Shown: positions 6,108 to 13,336 of the stretch, piece after piece
How the letters are laid out: the number at the start of each line of letters is the position of its first letter
Numbering within the stretch: the stretch's first letter is position 1
Source: Spirochaetales bacterium
GTDB lineage: Bacteria; Spirochaetota; Spirochaetia; JAGLYY01
NCBI GenBank assembly: GCA_023131935.1
Contig: JAGLYY010000127.1
Span: 1-18,905, forward strand
Length of the DNA: 18,905 bases
Direction of reading: 5' to 3'
Position numbers and translations under genes: made by a program
Notes under the pieces: generated by a model
Databases searched by the model: none
What the model was told of the DNA's origin: nothing
The model's input: the letters and a program-made list of their open reading frames with translations, nothing else

Positions 6108-7250
6108 ATGGATGATTTTTTGTTTCATGTGCCTACGAGGATTCATTTTAACAAGGGAATAGTAAACGACCTTCCTCTCATAATTGAAAAACTGGGTGTC
6201 AGAATTCTTCTTGTTACCGAGGAAATTTTAAAGGATTACGAAATACCTCAAAGGATCCGGAGGGTTCTGGACCGGGGCGGGTTGGAAACTCTCCTGTTTG
6301 ATGAATTCGGTTCAACCTCAACTACCCGTCTCGTAGAGAAGGGGATAGAACTCATTCAAAAAAGCCGGGCCCAGCTTGTTCTCGGCCTGGGCGGAGTTCG
6401 GCTCCTATCTCTGGCCAAATGTATTGCCGGCCTTGGGAATGGAGAAAGGACTGTAGATTCCCTGCTTGCGGGAGAACCGATTGATTCGAAACCCCTTCCC
6501 TATATAGCGATTCCAACTGCTTTTCGTGACCCCTTCCTCTGTTCTGACACCTGTTTTCTTATCGACGGGAAAAACAGGGAGAGTGGCCTGTACAAAATCC
6601 CTGGCAGCGCTCCTGTAGCGGCTGTAGTCGATCCTGATCTTTCTTCCAGTCTCGGCGGTCAATACGTGTCTGCGGTTCTGTTGAGCACACTCCTCACGGC
6701 CCTGGAAGGGTATTTTTCCCGGGCAAGCAATTTTCTATCAGATTCTCTCTTCCTGAAAGCGGTGAGCAAGATCCTAGCTATCCTTGAGGATCCGGAAATG
6801 AGGGAAGAGGAGGTCCGGGAGCAGGCCTGTAAAGGGGGGATAAGTTCCTCCATAGGACTCACTATGAGTTCTATGGGATTTGGAAGTGCTGTTGCTTTCG
6901 CCCTGAATGGCAAACTTATGGTTCCAAAATCCTCCGCGGGAGCGATTATGCTGCCTTATGTCCTTGAGGACGCACTTGAAAACTGCCCCTCCAAGGTTGC
7001 CCGGATTGCTCCGATCCTCGGGATCCATGAACCTGGAGAGCCCGCGGTAGAGCTAGCAGGAAGAGTTGTCAGGTTCATCCGCTCCCTGATCGACCGAAAG
7101 AGTATCCCCCTGAGGCTTCGGGATTTCGAAGTAACAAGGGAGGACCTTACTTCAATAGCTGCTATTGCCGCAACATATCCCGGTATTTCCCATCTTCCCA
7201 GGCCCGTAACCGCAGAGGAACTTCTGAATATTTTGAAAATGGCCTATTGA
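6108..7250 (+). CDS. Iron-type alcohol dehydrogenase homologue lacking metal ligands (likely pseudoenzyme)
   Basis: 380 residues, normal length for group III (iron-containing) alcohol dehydrogenases and aligning throughout: N-terminal nucleotide-binding half to about 180, helical half after it. Key residues are replaced. The NAD loop GGGSxxD is GGVRLLS (95-101). The TTxGTGSE loop is TAFRDPFLCSD (137-147). The metal site DALTHAIE is STLLTALE (193-200), the two loop histidines of HALAH are S260 and F264, and PHG is PKS (273-275). All four ligands by analogy to FucO (D196, H200, H263, H277) are lost. The frame is intact and well translated (GGGGAAGG before ATG), so it is a maintained protein, not a broken gene. 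A regulatory or binding role is inferred. It is followed four bases later by the SpoU methyltransferase. Confidence 0.85.
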   Translation: MDDFLFHVPTRIHFNKGIVNDLPLIIEKLGVRILLVTEEILKDYEIPQRIRRVLDRGGLETLLFDEFGSTSTTRLVEKGIELIQKSRAQLVLGLGGVRLLSLAKCIAGLGNGERTVDSLLAGEPIDSKPLPYIAIPTAFRDPFLCSDTCFLIDGKNRESGLYKIPGSAPVAAVVDPDLSSSLGGQYVSAVLLSTLLTALEGYFSRASNFLSDSLFLKAVSKILAILEDPEMREEEVREQACKGGISSSIGLTMSSMGFGSAVAFALNGKLMVPKSSAGAIMLPYVLEDALENCPSKVARIAPILGIHEPGEPAVELAGRVVRFIRSLIDRKSIPLRLRDFEVTREDLTSIAAIAATYPGISHLPRPVTAEELLNILKMAY

Positions 7251-7254
7251 TGCC

Positions 7255-8052
7255 ATGATCACCCTGCGGAAACTGTTAAAGCTGTCCCGGAAAACCAGAC
7301 TCAGAAAGGCAGCCCGCCTACTCCAGTCTTTCGAAATGGATTTAGCCAGGGGCAAGAAGCCTGATCAGGTCTATCTTAAAGGACTGGTTGAACTTAGCCG
7401 GCAGGATCTGAAAGCCGATGGGATTCTTACAGAGGATTTGGGCAGGATTGGGGAGATTCCCGGAGACTTCAACACTCCTGCTGCCCTTATCAGGTTCTGT
7501 AACAATTTTAGACATATTCTTCTTAGCCATTTAAGCGCTGAGCCCGCTGACTGGGACTTATTGCATGAGGAAACCGGGGCCCCCGATCCACTAATGCGAC
7601 AAATATTTCCAATCCGGATGTTTCTCGAAGATGTTCGGTCCCCTTTTAACGTTGGGGCCATGTTTAGGACCGCGGAATCCTTCGGTGTGAAGGAGATTCT
7701 CCTGAGTGACGGAACAGCGGACCCCCGGCATCCCCGGGCACAGCGGGCCTCCATGGGATGCACTCAGGTAGTCCCCTGGCGGCGTTGCTCTCTCGGGGAG
7801 CTCGAGGAGTCAGGTTCACCGATTTTTGCCCTGGAACTAGGGGGTTCGGATATCAGTATCTTTCCATTTCCCCGAAGCGGTACGGTGATAATCGGTTCCG
7901 AAGAACTGGGAGTCAGTCCCGAAGCCCTTGCTCTCGCGGACAGCGGAAACGGAAGGGTGACCATTCCCCTTCGCGGGAGCAAAGGCTCCCTGAACGTTTC
8001 CGTGGCCTCAGGAATTCTTTTGTTTAAATGGTGCCAGAGCCTTTCTAAGTAA
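7255..8052 (+). CDS. TrmH/SpoU-family RNA 2'-O-methyltransferase
   Basis: 265 residues. A SPOUT-class enzyme methylating a ribose 2'-OH in tRNA or rRNA. The C-terminal half holds the three SpoU motifs: motif 1 RSPFNVGAMFRTAESFG (128-144, with Asn132 and Arg138), motif 2 IIGSEELGVS (212-221) and motif 3 IPLRGSKGSLNVSVA (237-251), which form the knotted SAM site. The N-terminal 120 residues are helical and not the usual L30-like substrate domain, so the target RNA cannot be named. ATG lies four bases after the stop of the dehydrogenase-like gene with no good ribosome site, so it is probably translated by coupling. Its 3' end overlaps the convergent 99-residue gene by eight bases. Confidence 0.9.
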   Translation: MITLRKLLKLSRKTRLRKAARLLQSFEMDLARGKKPDQVYLKGLVELSRQDLKADGILTEDLGRIGEIPGDFNTPAALIRFCNNFRHILLSHLSAEPADWDLLHEETGAPDPLMRQIFPIRMFLEDVRSPFNVGAMFRTAESFGVKEILLSDGTADPRHPRAQRASMGCTQVVPWRRCSLGELEESGSPIFALELGGSDISIFPFPRSGTVIIGSEELGVSPEALALADSGNGRVTIPLRGSKGSLNVSVASGILLFKWCQSLSK

Positions 8053-8344
8053 ACTTAACAGACCTCCAGTCCAGAAAACCACAATAGGTAACTCCCTGGT
8101 ATTCATAAAGACGGACCTTTCTCCCAATGGTGAAATTGAGGAGCAATGTGGATATTGAGAGTAACAGGGAGTGGGAAGCTTGTTTTTCCTTTCCGAGCAG
8201 AATGTAACGGGGTACAAGCGTCGCGGTTTCCCGCTGGGGAAGGATTGCCCGGACCTTTGTTTCCCCGTTTTCAACTTCCGCCGTGACAATGAGATGATTA
8301 TTCCGGACTTCCGGCTGGATATGGATGATTCGACCATTCTTCAT
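8045..8344 (-). CDS. Conserved-looking 99-residue protein, unknown function
   Basis: 99 residues, probably cytoplasmic, with no signal peptide and no clear membrane span. The first two-thirds alternate charged and hydrophobic residues (IIHIQPEVRNNHLIVTAEVE) as in a beta-barrel. There is a hydrophobic stretch LLLSISTLLLNF (about 60-71) and an ending CGFLDWRSVKFT. I do not recognise a family. The start is supported by a perfect AGGAGG eight bases before ATG (8354-8359, minus strand). That site and the start codon lie inside a 16-bp inverted repeat (8342-8390), so translation may be controlled by RNA structure. It sits 83 bases after the glutaredoxin-like gene on the same strand and may share its mRNA. 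Confidence 0.7.
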   Translation of the reverse strand: MKNGRIIHIQPEVRNNHLIVTAEVENGETKVRAILPQRETATLVPRYILLGKEKQASHSLLLSISTLLLNFTIGRKVRLYEYQGVTYCGFLDWRSVKFT

Positions 8345-8390
8345 CAGTGTATTCCTCCTGTCTATTAAGAATGGAGGAACAACACTGATG
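8342..8390 (-). promoter_or_regulatory. Stem-loop burying the ribosome site and start codon of the 99-residue gene
   Basis: The arms CATCAGTGT-a-TTCCTCC (8342-8358) and GGAGGAA-ca-ACACTGATG (8373-8390) pair over 16 bp, interrupted only by a 1x2 internal loop, with a 14-base loop. In the minus-strand mRNA the second arm contains AGGAGG and the ATG, so both would be sequestered when folded. There is no T-run, so it is not a terminator. By symmetry the plus strand also reads GGAGGAA followed by ATG (8388), opening a 25-codon hydrophobic frame to 8465. Confidence 0.75.
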
Positions 8391-8427
8391 CTTGAAAATT
8401 ACCGGGTGTTCTTTAAAAATTTTTCTT

Positions 8428-8658
8428 TTATCTTCGAATGGCTTTTTCGATTTCGGGTTTATTAAAACCGATAATGATTTTGCCATGGACATCAATAACA
8501 GGAACTCCCATCTGTCCGGATTTCCGTACCATCTCTTCCGCCTTCCGCTGATCCTGAGCAACGTTGTGTTCGGCAAAGGGAATTTTATTTTCTCTAAAAT
8601 AATTTTTCGCGAGTGTACAGTAACTACACGTTGGTGTTGTATAGATAGTTATTGCCAT
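8428..8658 (-). CDS. Glutaredoxin-like protein (NrdH/YruB type)
   Basis: 76 residues, a minimal thioredoxin fold. MAITIYTTPTCSYCTLAKNYF carries the redox CxxC (C11, C14). GVPVIDVHGKIIIGF supplies the cis-proline of the TVP/GVP motif, followed by the C-terminal helix NKPEIEKAI. It reduces disulfides, either as a general thiol reductant or as donor for a reductase such as class I ribonucleotide reductase; the partner is not visible here. The start has GGAGG about seven bases before ATG. Upstream AT-rich DNA contains TTGACT (8717-8712, minus) and several weak -10 candidates. The family is clear; the exact subfamily is less so. Confidence 0.92.
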   Translation of the reverse strand: MAITIYTTPTCSYCTLAKNYFRENKIPFAEHNVAQDQRKAEEMVRKSGQMGVPVIDVHGKIIIGFNKPEIEKAIRR

Positions 8659-8731
8659 CTGAATTTCCTCCGTAATAAGTATATAAGTGAAATACTATAT
8701 ATGGATAAAAAAGTCAAGTGGCAATGGAAAT

Positions 8732-10219
8732 TTAATACCGTTCCGCCCGGGCTTTTTCATCATCGAAGGCTTTAGCCAGGCGCTGCTGGATGATTTCGAA
8801 CTGTTCCAGAGAAGAAATACCATAGCTTTTCAGTGCCGCGGGTTCAAGCTGATCGTAGGTAATCTCTTTATCTTCCACATTGCAGATGGCGTTGGCGAGG
8901 TACACCGCATATACCACGTTTCTGTTCTCCTGGCTGCATCTAGAGGGTTCGTGATGATACTTGATCGCTTCGATCAGGGGGGTGGGGAAATTCCACTTTT
9001 CAGCTATCATTCCTCCGATCTCCGCGTGATTAAGGCCGGCGCTCAAATCCTCGATAAAATCCCTTCCGAGGTTCCGGTCTTTACAGAATTTCACGATTCG
9101 TTCGAGGAGGTTGGGGTGGACATCGGCAAAGATGATCTTACCCATATCATGGAGAATCCCCCCGACATAGGCATCATCAAGGATATCTTTCTTTTTCTTG
9201 AAGTTACGAGCCAGGTGATAAGCATAATAAGCGGTCCGATAGGAGTGGTCCCAGAGCCATCGCTGGTGTTTATCCAACAATTTCTGAGTTCCGTAAGAGT
9301 AGAGAAGGTTCGTCAGTGCCCGGAGTCCAAGAAGTTTTACCGCTTCAACAATATTATCCACCCGTTTTGGCAGCATGAATTGGGCTGAGTTAACAATCTT
9401 CAGGAGATCAGCGGTAAGCGAAGGATCGGTGCTGATCTGCCGGGCGATGTGAGTAATTTCTGAGTCCGGGTCGCTTAACATTCTCTGGAGGGAAACGATG
9501 TTCTCCGGAAACTGGGGCAGCTCGTCGATCTCTTTCACAATGGCATCGGAGAGGAGGGAAAGATTCTCCAGATGAATGTCACTGAAGGGAATCGTTATCT
9601 TGGCGATTGTTTCCTCCCCCTCAATATCGATATCGAAGGAATCTTCGTCCAATCCCATTTTTTTAAGCATAAGTACAAGGATAACAATACCAAGGCCGGC
9701 GCCTTCTGAGTCGTCAAGAACTGCCGTCAGGGCATCCTCCATGCTATCGTATGCCCTGGACCGGGCAATCCTGTCGTAGACCCTCATCTGCTCCTTTCGG
9801 GAGATATGTACGTTGTTATGGACACTCAAGGTAAAGGTCTTTTCCTTTGCGTGGAAAACTACTTTTATATAGAGCCCCACTTCTTTCTGCTTCTGAAGGT
9901 AAAAGTCAATATTATCGAGGGTTTCCTGTTTAAATGTAGTCATTCCCTCGGTATAATGATCTTTGTTATCGATATCCAATCCCTTATCGGTGAAGTAAAC
10001 CCGCTTTGTATTTGCTTTTTTTGCGTTTACAGCGAGTTCTTTCATGCAGTAGGAAATTCTGTCGGCAAGGTTTTTTTGACCGAACTCCCCGAGGAAGATA
10101 CCGAGGACCTGCTCCATGTACTCCTCGGTCTCGTGAGGCATAGTGTAGGTCTTAATTGACAAAGGAATTGAATTGCGTGCTGCGCGTTTTATCTGTTCGA
10201 CGTTCACATTTTGAGCCAT
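8732..10219 (-). CDS. Two-domain signalling protein: GHKL ATPase-like domain plus HDOD domain
   Basis: 495 residues from the ATG; a GTG at 10234 would add five. Residues about 35-215 resemble a GHKL (histidine-kinase-type) ATPase: an N-box-like ISYCMKELAVNAKKAN (E61, N65) and a glycine box SEGAGLGIVILV (about 171-182). The usual DxGxG box reads SVHNNVHIS (about 132-140), so the adenine-binding Asp seems lost. Residues about 230-425 are an HDOD domain (ELPQFPENIVSLQRML, DPSLTADLLKIVNSA, VKLLGLRAL), then GGILHDMGKI (H357, D358) and AIKYHHEP. HDOD proteins work in bacterial signalling and motility, often without enzyme activity. The gene has its own strong promoter. It probably senses or relays a signal in the cytoplasm; partners are unknown. 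Confidence 0.85.
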   Translation of the reverse strand: MAQNVNVEQIKRAARNSIPLSIKTYTMPHETEEYMEQVLGIFLGEFGQKNLADRISYCMKELAVNAKKANTKRVYFTDKGLDIDNKDHYTEGMTTFKQETLDNIDFYLQKQKEVGLYIKVVFHAKEKTFTLSVHNNVHISRKEQMRVYDRIARSRAYDSMEDALTAVLDDSEGAGLGIVILVLMLKKMGLDEDSFDIDIEGEETIAKITIPFSDIHLENLSLLSDAIVKEIDELPQFPENIVSLQRMLSDPDSEITHIARQISTDPSLTADLLKIVNSAQFMLPKRVDNIVEAVKLLGLRALTNLLYSYGTQKLLDKHQRWLWDHSYRTAYYAYHLARNFKKKKDILDDAYVGGILHDMGKIIFADVHPNLLERIVKFCKDRNLGRDFIEDLSAGLNHAEIGGMIAEKWNFPTPLIEAIKYHHEPSRCSQENRNVVYAVYLANAICNVEDKEITYDQLEPAALKSYGISSLEQFEIIQQRLAKAFDDEKARAERY

Positions 10220-10267
10220 ACTACTGGAAACCACCTATCCTAAATAACATTTTACTATATATATTGA

Positions 10268-10297
10268 AGTATAGTATCCCGATTTTCCCTCTGTCAA
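10268..10297 (-). promoter_or_regulatory. Strong sigma70-type promoter of the GHKL-HDOD gene
   Basis: Minus strand: a perfect TTGACA (10297-10292), an 18-base spacer and TATACT (10273-10268). Transcription would start near 10261, giving a leader of about 40 bases. A 14-base tandem repeat lies directly upstream of the -35 box. Confidence 0.75.
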
Positions 10298-10303
10298 GTT
10301 CAA

Positions 10304-10331
10304 GAAACGAATGAAATGAAACGAATGAAAA
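10304..10331. repeat. Two tandem copies of a 14-base unit upstream of the HDOD promoter
   Basis: GAAACGAATGAAA occurs at 10304-10316 and 10318-10330, in tandem with a 14-base period. The pair lies six bases upstream of the minus-strand -35 box, in the 44 bases between that promoter and the stop codon of the Lon-like gene. Placement fits a binding site for an activator, or for a repressor. It could also be simple slippage. Confidence 0.6.
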
Positions 10332-10341
10332 ACAATCTGTA

Positions 10342-12468
10342 TTACGAGCCAAAACTTTTCACCCTTTCTGCCATCTTTCTAAGGCGATGTTCCACTTCAT
10401 AATTAATTGAACCTTGAGGGAAAACCCCCTTTTTGTTTCTGCCTCCAGCTTCATTACCTGTAAGGATGGTCATTGCCTCATCCACGGTCCTAACCGGGTA
10501 AATATGGAATTTCCCCCGGGAAATCGCCTCTTCAATTCTATCGGAGAGTACAATATTTTGAACATTTTGCCAGGGGATGATAACACCCTGGTTTCCTGTT
10601 ATACCGCACTGTTTACAGATTGAGTAGAAACCCTCGATTTTCTCGTTGATCCCCCCTACGGGCTGGATCTCCCCAACCTGGTTGATGGAGCCGGTAACCG
10701 CAATCTCCTGGTTAAGGGGTATCTCGCTGATAGCGGAAAGGAGAGCACATATTTCCGCTGAAGCTGCCGAATCTCCCTCAACTTCGCCGTAGGATTGCTC
10801 GAAACAGATGCTTGCGTACATCGAAAGGGGGAAGGTATTCGCGTAGCGGCTTCGGAGAAATCCATCGAGGATCAGCACCCATTTATCATGGATCTCCCCT
10901 GAAAGTCCCACCTCCCGTTCTATGTTGAGAAGCCCTTCATTCCCCGGGGCAATCCGGGCGGAGATCACACAGGGACTTCCAAAGGCATAGGTCGCCCGAT
11001 CGTAGACAGCCAACCCGTTAACCCTGCCGACGCTGGCTCCGCTGACATTCATAAGGACCTCTCCACGGACAATCATCTCGTCCAGTTTTGCTTCCGGTAG
11101 ATTGAAAAGATAATTACGTTCCTCAATAGCACGCTTTACTGCTTCTCTGTCAATTTCCCTTTTTCCCATGGAGGAAGCCCAGTAATGGGCTTCCCGGAGG
11201 AGGTCGGAGATCATGGAAAAACGGGTTGTTAACTTACTACGGTTTTCTGCCAGCCGTACTCCATAACGCATGATTGTAGCGATCCCGTCTGAACATAGGG
11301 GGAGAAGTTTATCCCTCTTGATTTTCTGTGTTAGAAAACCGATATATTCCCTCATGGTTTCATCCGTACGTTCCATTACATTGTCAAATTCAGCCAGTAC
11401 TTTGAAGAGTTTCTCAAAATCAGGATCCTGGTTGTAGAGGGCCTCATATAACTGCTCAGAACCTAACATAATCACCTTGAGATCCACTTTGACAGGTTCC
11501 GGTTTGATAGATGCCGGCCCTGTAACAGGGGTCTCTTTGCGTTGGATTTCCACCTTTCCAGTCTGGAGGACCCTCTTCAGCTGAATCCATGCATTCTCAT
11601 CCTGCAGGAGATCTTCCCCCCGGAGAACGAGGACCCCGCCGGATGACCGTATAACCGATCCCCCCCGAATAAAGGTGAAGTTTATCCTTCCCTCTCCCTC
11701 CTGATCGATGTCAATTATCCCGAAGAGGTTAGTATAAGTGGGGATATTCTCAAATACTATTGGAGGTTTGTTTTCAGTTTCCTCAATGATATTCAGTTCA
11801 TACCGGAATAATCCTGAAGTGCTTTTTTCCATTCCATCTGTTTTGTCTTCGAGGAATAACTGATGGTTATCGAGGATATCCGATTTCAATTCTTCAAGGT
11901 ATTGGATTACGCCGGGATAGGGAAATTGACGCGCGAATGTGTCAATCTCATGATCGATTTCCGGTTTCAGGACTTCTTTTTGAAGGTTTAAGAGTTTTTC
12001 TTCCAGTTCTTTCCGGGCTTTTCGGTCGGTAACGCTGATGAGTTGATCCCGCTGGCGCTGATAGAGTTCATTATCCAGTTTTCCTTTTATTGTTCCTTTC
12101 AGATGTTGTATGGACTGCCGGATACCTTTTTCCCATTCCCGGGCTTTTCCCGGAGGGAAATACAAAGCTTTCGGCCGTTCCGGATGGCGGAAATTGTAAC
12201 AAAGGGCGATATCCCGGAGATTTCCCTTCGGGATATCAGATTCTTCAAGGAACCGGCGTACCGTTGTTTCCTTTCCGGTTCCGGATATACCGGTAACGAA
12301 AATATTATAACCTTTTGCCCGTATCTCAGTCCCCATTTTCAGAGCTTTTAGTGCCCTGGGTTGTCCAATTATGCCCGGGACAGGGACAATTTGGGAGAGA
12401 CGGGTAATTTCATCTTCATCTATAGAAAATGATGCTTTTTCCGCGGGGAGTTCATAAACCAAATACAT
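10342..12468 (-). CDS. Lon-like ATP-dependent protease (LonC/YcbZ type, AAA_32 + Lon peptidase domain)
   Basis: 708 residues from the ATG at 12468. An N-terminal ATPase domain (GYNIFVTGISGTGKETT, about residues 53-69), a long helical insert (about 120-200), the GGVLVLRGEDLL block (about 277-288) and a C-terminal Lon protease domain. The Ser-Lys dyad is S567 (in GDSAAS) and K610 (in NEKIEG), 43 residues apart as in E. coli Lon. The P-loop has Glu where Ser/Thr normally follows Lys (GKE), and the Walker B acidic pair is not obvious (VLRGED), so ATP hydrolysis may be weak or altered. There is no Lon N-terminal substrate domain. Start choice: an upstream TTG at 12513 is the promoter -35 box itself; the TTG at 12462 has AGGAGG at ideal spacing and is a real alternative. 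Confidence 0.9.
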   Translation of the reverse strand: MYLVYELPAEKASFSIDEDEITRLSQIVPVPGIIGQPRALKALKMGTEIRAKGYNIFVTGISGTGKETTVRRFLEESDIPKGNLRDIALCYNFRHPERPKALYFPPGKAREWEKGIRQSIQHLKGTIKGKLDNELYQRQRDQLISVTDRKARKELEEKLLNLQKEVLKPEIDHEIDTFARQFPYPGVIQYLEELKSDILDNHQLFLEDKTDGMEKSTSGLFRYELNIIEETENKPPIVFENIPTYTNLFGIIDIDQEGEGRINFTFIRGGSVIRSSGGVLVLRGEDLLQDENAWIQLKRVLQTGKVEIQRKETPVTGPASIKPEPVKVDLKVIMLGSEQLYEALYNQDPDFEKLFKVLAEFDNVMERTDETMREYIGFLTQKIKRDKLLPLCSDGIATIMRYGVRLAENRSKLTTRFSMISDLLREAHYWASSMGKREIDREAVKRAIEERNYLFNLPEAKLDEMIVRGEVLMNVSGASVGRVNGLAVYDRATYAFGSPCVISARIAPGNEGLLNIEREVGLSGEIHDKWVLILDGFLRSRYANTFPLSMYASICFEQSYGEVEGDSAASAEICALLSAISEIPLNQEIAVTGSINQVGEIQPVGGINEKIEGFYSICKQCGITGNQGVIIPWQNVQNIVLSDRIEEAISRGKFHIYPVRTVDEAMTILTGNEAGGRNKKGVFPQGSINYEVEHRLRKMAERVKSFGS

Positions 12469-12483
12469 CCTCCTGCAACCCTC

Positions 12484-12513
12484 ATAATAGGTATCCTGCC
12501 TTTGTGATGTCAA
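12484..12513 (-). promoter_or_regulatory. Promoter of the Lon-like protease gene
   Basis: Minus strand: TTGACA (12513-12508), an 18-base spacer and TATTAT (12489-12484). Transcription should start near 12477, leaving a short leader with GCAGGAGG just before the ATG at 12468 and six bases before the TTG at 12462. This rules out the longest reading frame start. Confidence 0.75.
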
Positions 12514-12559
12514 TGGTCCGTTTTACTCATAACCTCTTCTCTAAACCTGAAGTGATCGT

Positions 12560-12565
12560 TATAAT
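12560..12565 (+). promoter_or_regulatory. Perfect -10 box six bases before the nif3 start
   Basis: TATAAT at 12560-12565 is followed by AGGGGT and then ATG at 12572. Transcription from it would start at about the start codon. The -35 region (around 12537) is poor (TTCTCT). AGGGG is only one base from the ATG, too close for a normal ribosome site. Confidence 0.45.
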
Positions 12566-12571
12566 AGGGGT

Positions 12572-13333
12572 ATGCTTAAATCTAAGATTGATACCTATTT
12601 CAGGGGTATTCTATCGATTGACGAACTTGTACGAACAGATTCTTCCCTCAATGGTATTCAGGTTGATCGGGAGGGGACTGAAATCCTCCGGGTGGCTTTC
12701 ACCGTCGATGCCTCCCTTGAGTCCTTTCGCCGGGCAGTTGAGTGGGGGGGCGATATGCTTTTCGTCCACCATGGACTATTCTGGGGTAAGCCGCTTGCTC
12801 TCCGGGGGGGGCATTACCATAGGTTAAAATATCTCATCGAGAATAATCTTTCCCTCTATGCCGTCCACCTGCCTCTGGACATGCATCCGGAATTTGGAAA
12901 TAATGCGGCAATGGCTTCCGCACTTGGACTTGTTGAAACCGAACCTTTTGGTGAGTATAAGGGGATAAAAATCGGGTTTAAAGGCAGACTTCCGGAGCCC
13001 ATGGAAATAAATGACATTCTCGCGCGTCTTGATCTGACACGGGAACAGTGTAACGGGATCCTTCCTTTTGGGAAGCAGAAAATCTCCACTGTCGGACTTG
13101 TCTCCGGAGGCGCTCCCTTCGAGGTGGAACAGGCGATTGAGGAAAACCTTGATCTTTATATAACGGGGGACGCCTCTCATTCCATTTACCATACCTGTCT
13201 TGAGCAGGGGATCAATGTGATTTTCGGCGGTCATTATCAAACCGAAGTATGGGGGGTCAAACTCCTCTCCAGGCGATTATCCGCGGATACCGGACTGGCA
13301 ACAACATTTATCGATATTCCCACGGGGTTGTAA
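12572..13333 (+). CDS. Nif3-like dinuclear metal centre protein (DUF34)
   Basis: 253 residues, the length of the short Nif3/YbgI form without the inserted PII-like domain. The metal-binding residues of the family are all present: HH in LFVHHGLFWG (H66, H67), HLPLD (H99 and D103) and GGHYQTE (H221, E225). Early NGIQV (about 27-31) corresponds to the family's usual GLQVG segment. Members form hexameric rings with two metal ions per subunit. A GTP cyclohydrolase-like role has been proposed for some, but the function remains unsettled. It is first in a plus-strand cluster with lspA (three bases downstream) and a small membrane protein. The family call is firm; the function is not. Confidence 0.93.
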   Translation: MLKSKIDTYFRGILSIDELVRTDSSLNGIQVDREGTEILRVAFTVDASLESFRRAVEWGGDMLFVHHGLFWGKPLALRGGHYHRLKYLIENNLSLYAVHLPLDMHPEFGNNAAMASALGLVETEPFGEYKGIKIGFKGRLPEPMEINDILARLDLTREQCNGILPFGKQKISTVGLVSGGAPFEVEQAIEENLDLYITGDASHSIYHTCLEQGINVIFGGHYQTEVWGVKLLSRRLSADTGLATTFIDIPTGL

Positions 13334-13336
13334 AAC

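Noticed and set aside
8687..9388. A 233-residue plus-strand frame opposite the HDOD gene
   Set aside because: It lies antisense to a clear HDOD protein; the composition is that of a complementary-strand shadow and no start signal is convincing.
12824..13240. 138-residue minus-strand frame inside the nif3-family gene
   Set aside because: It is antisense to a gene with all its metal ligands conserved and has no supporting signal.
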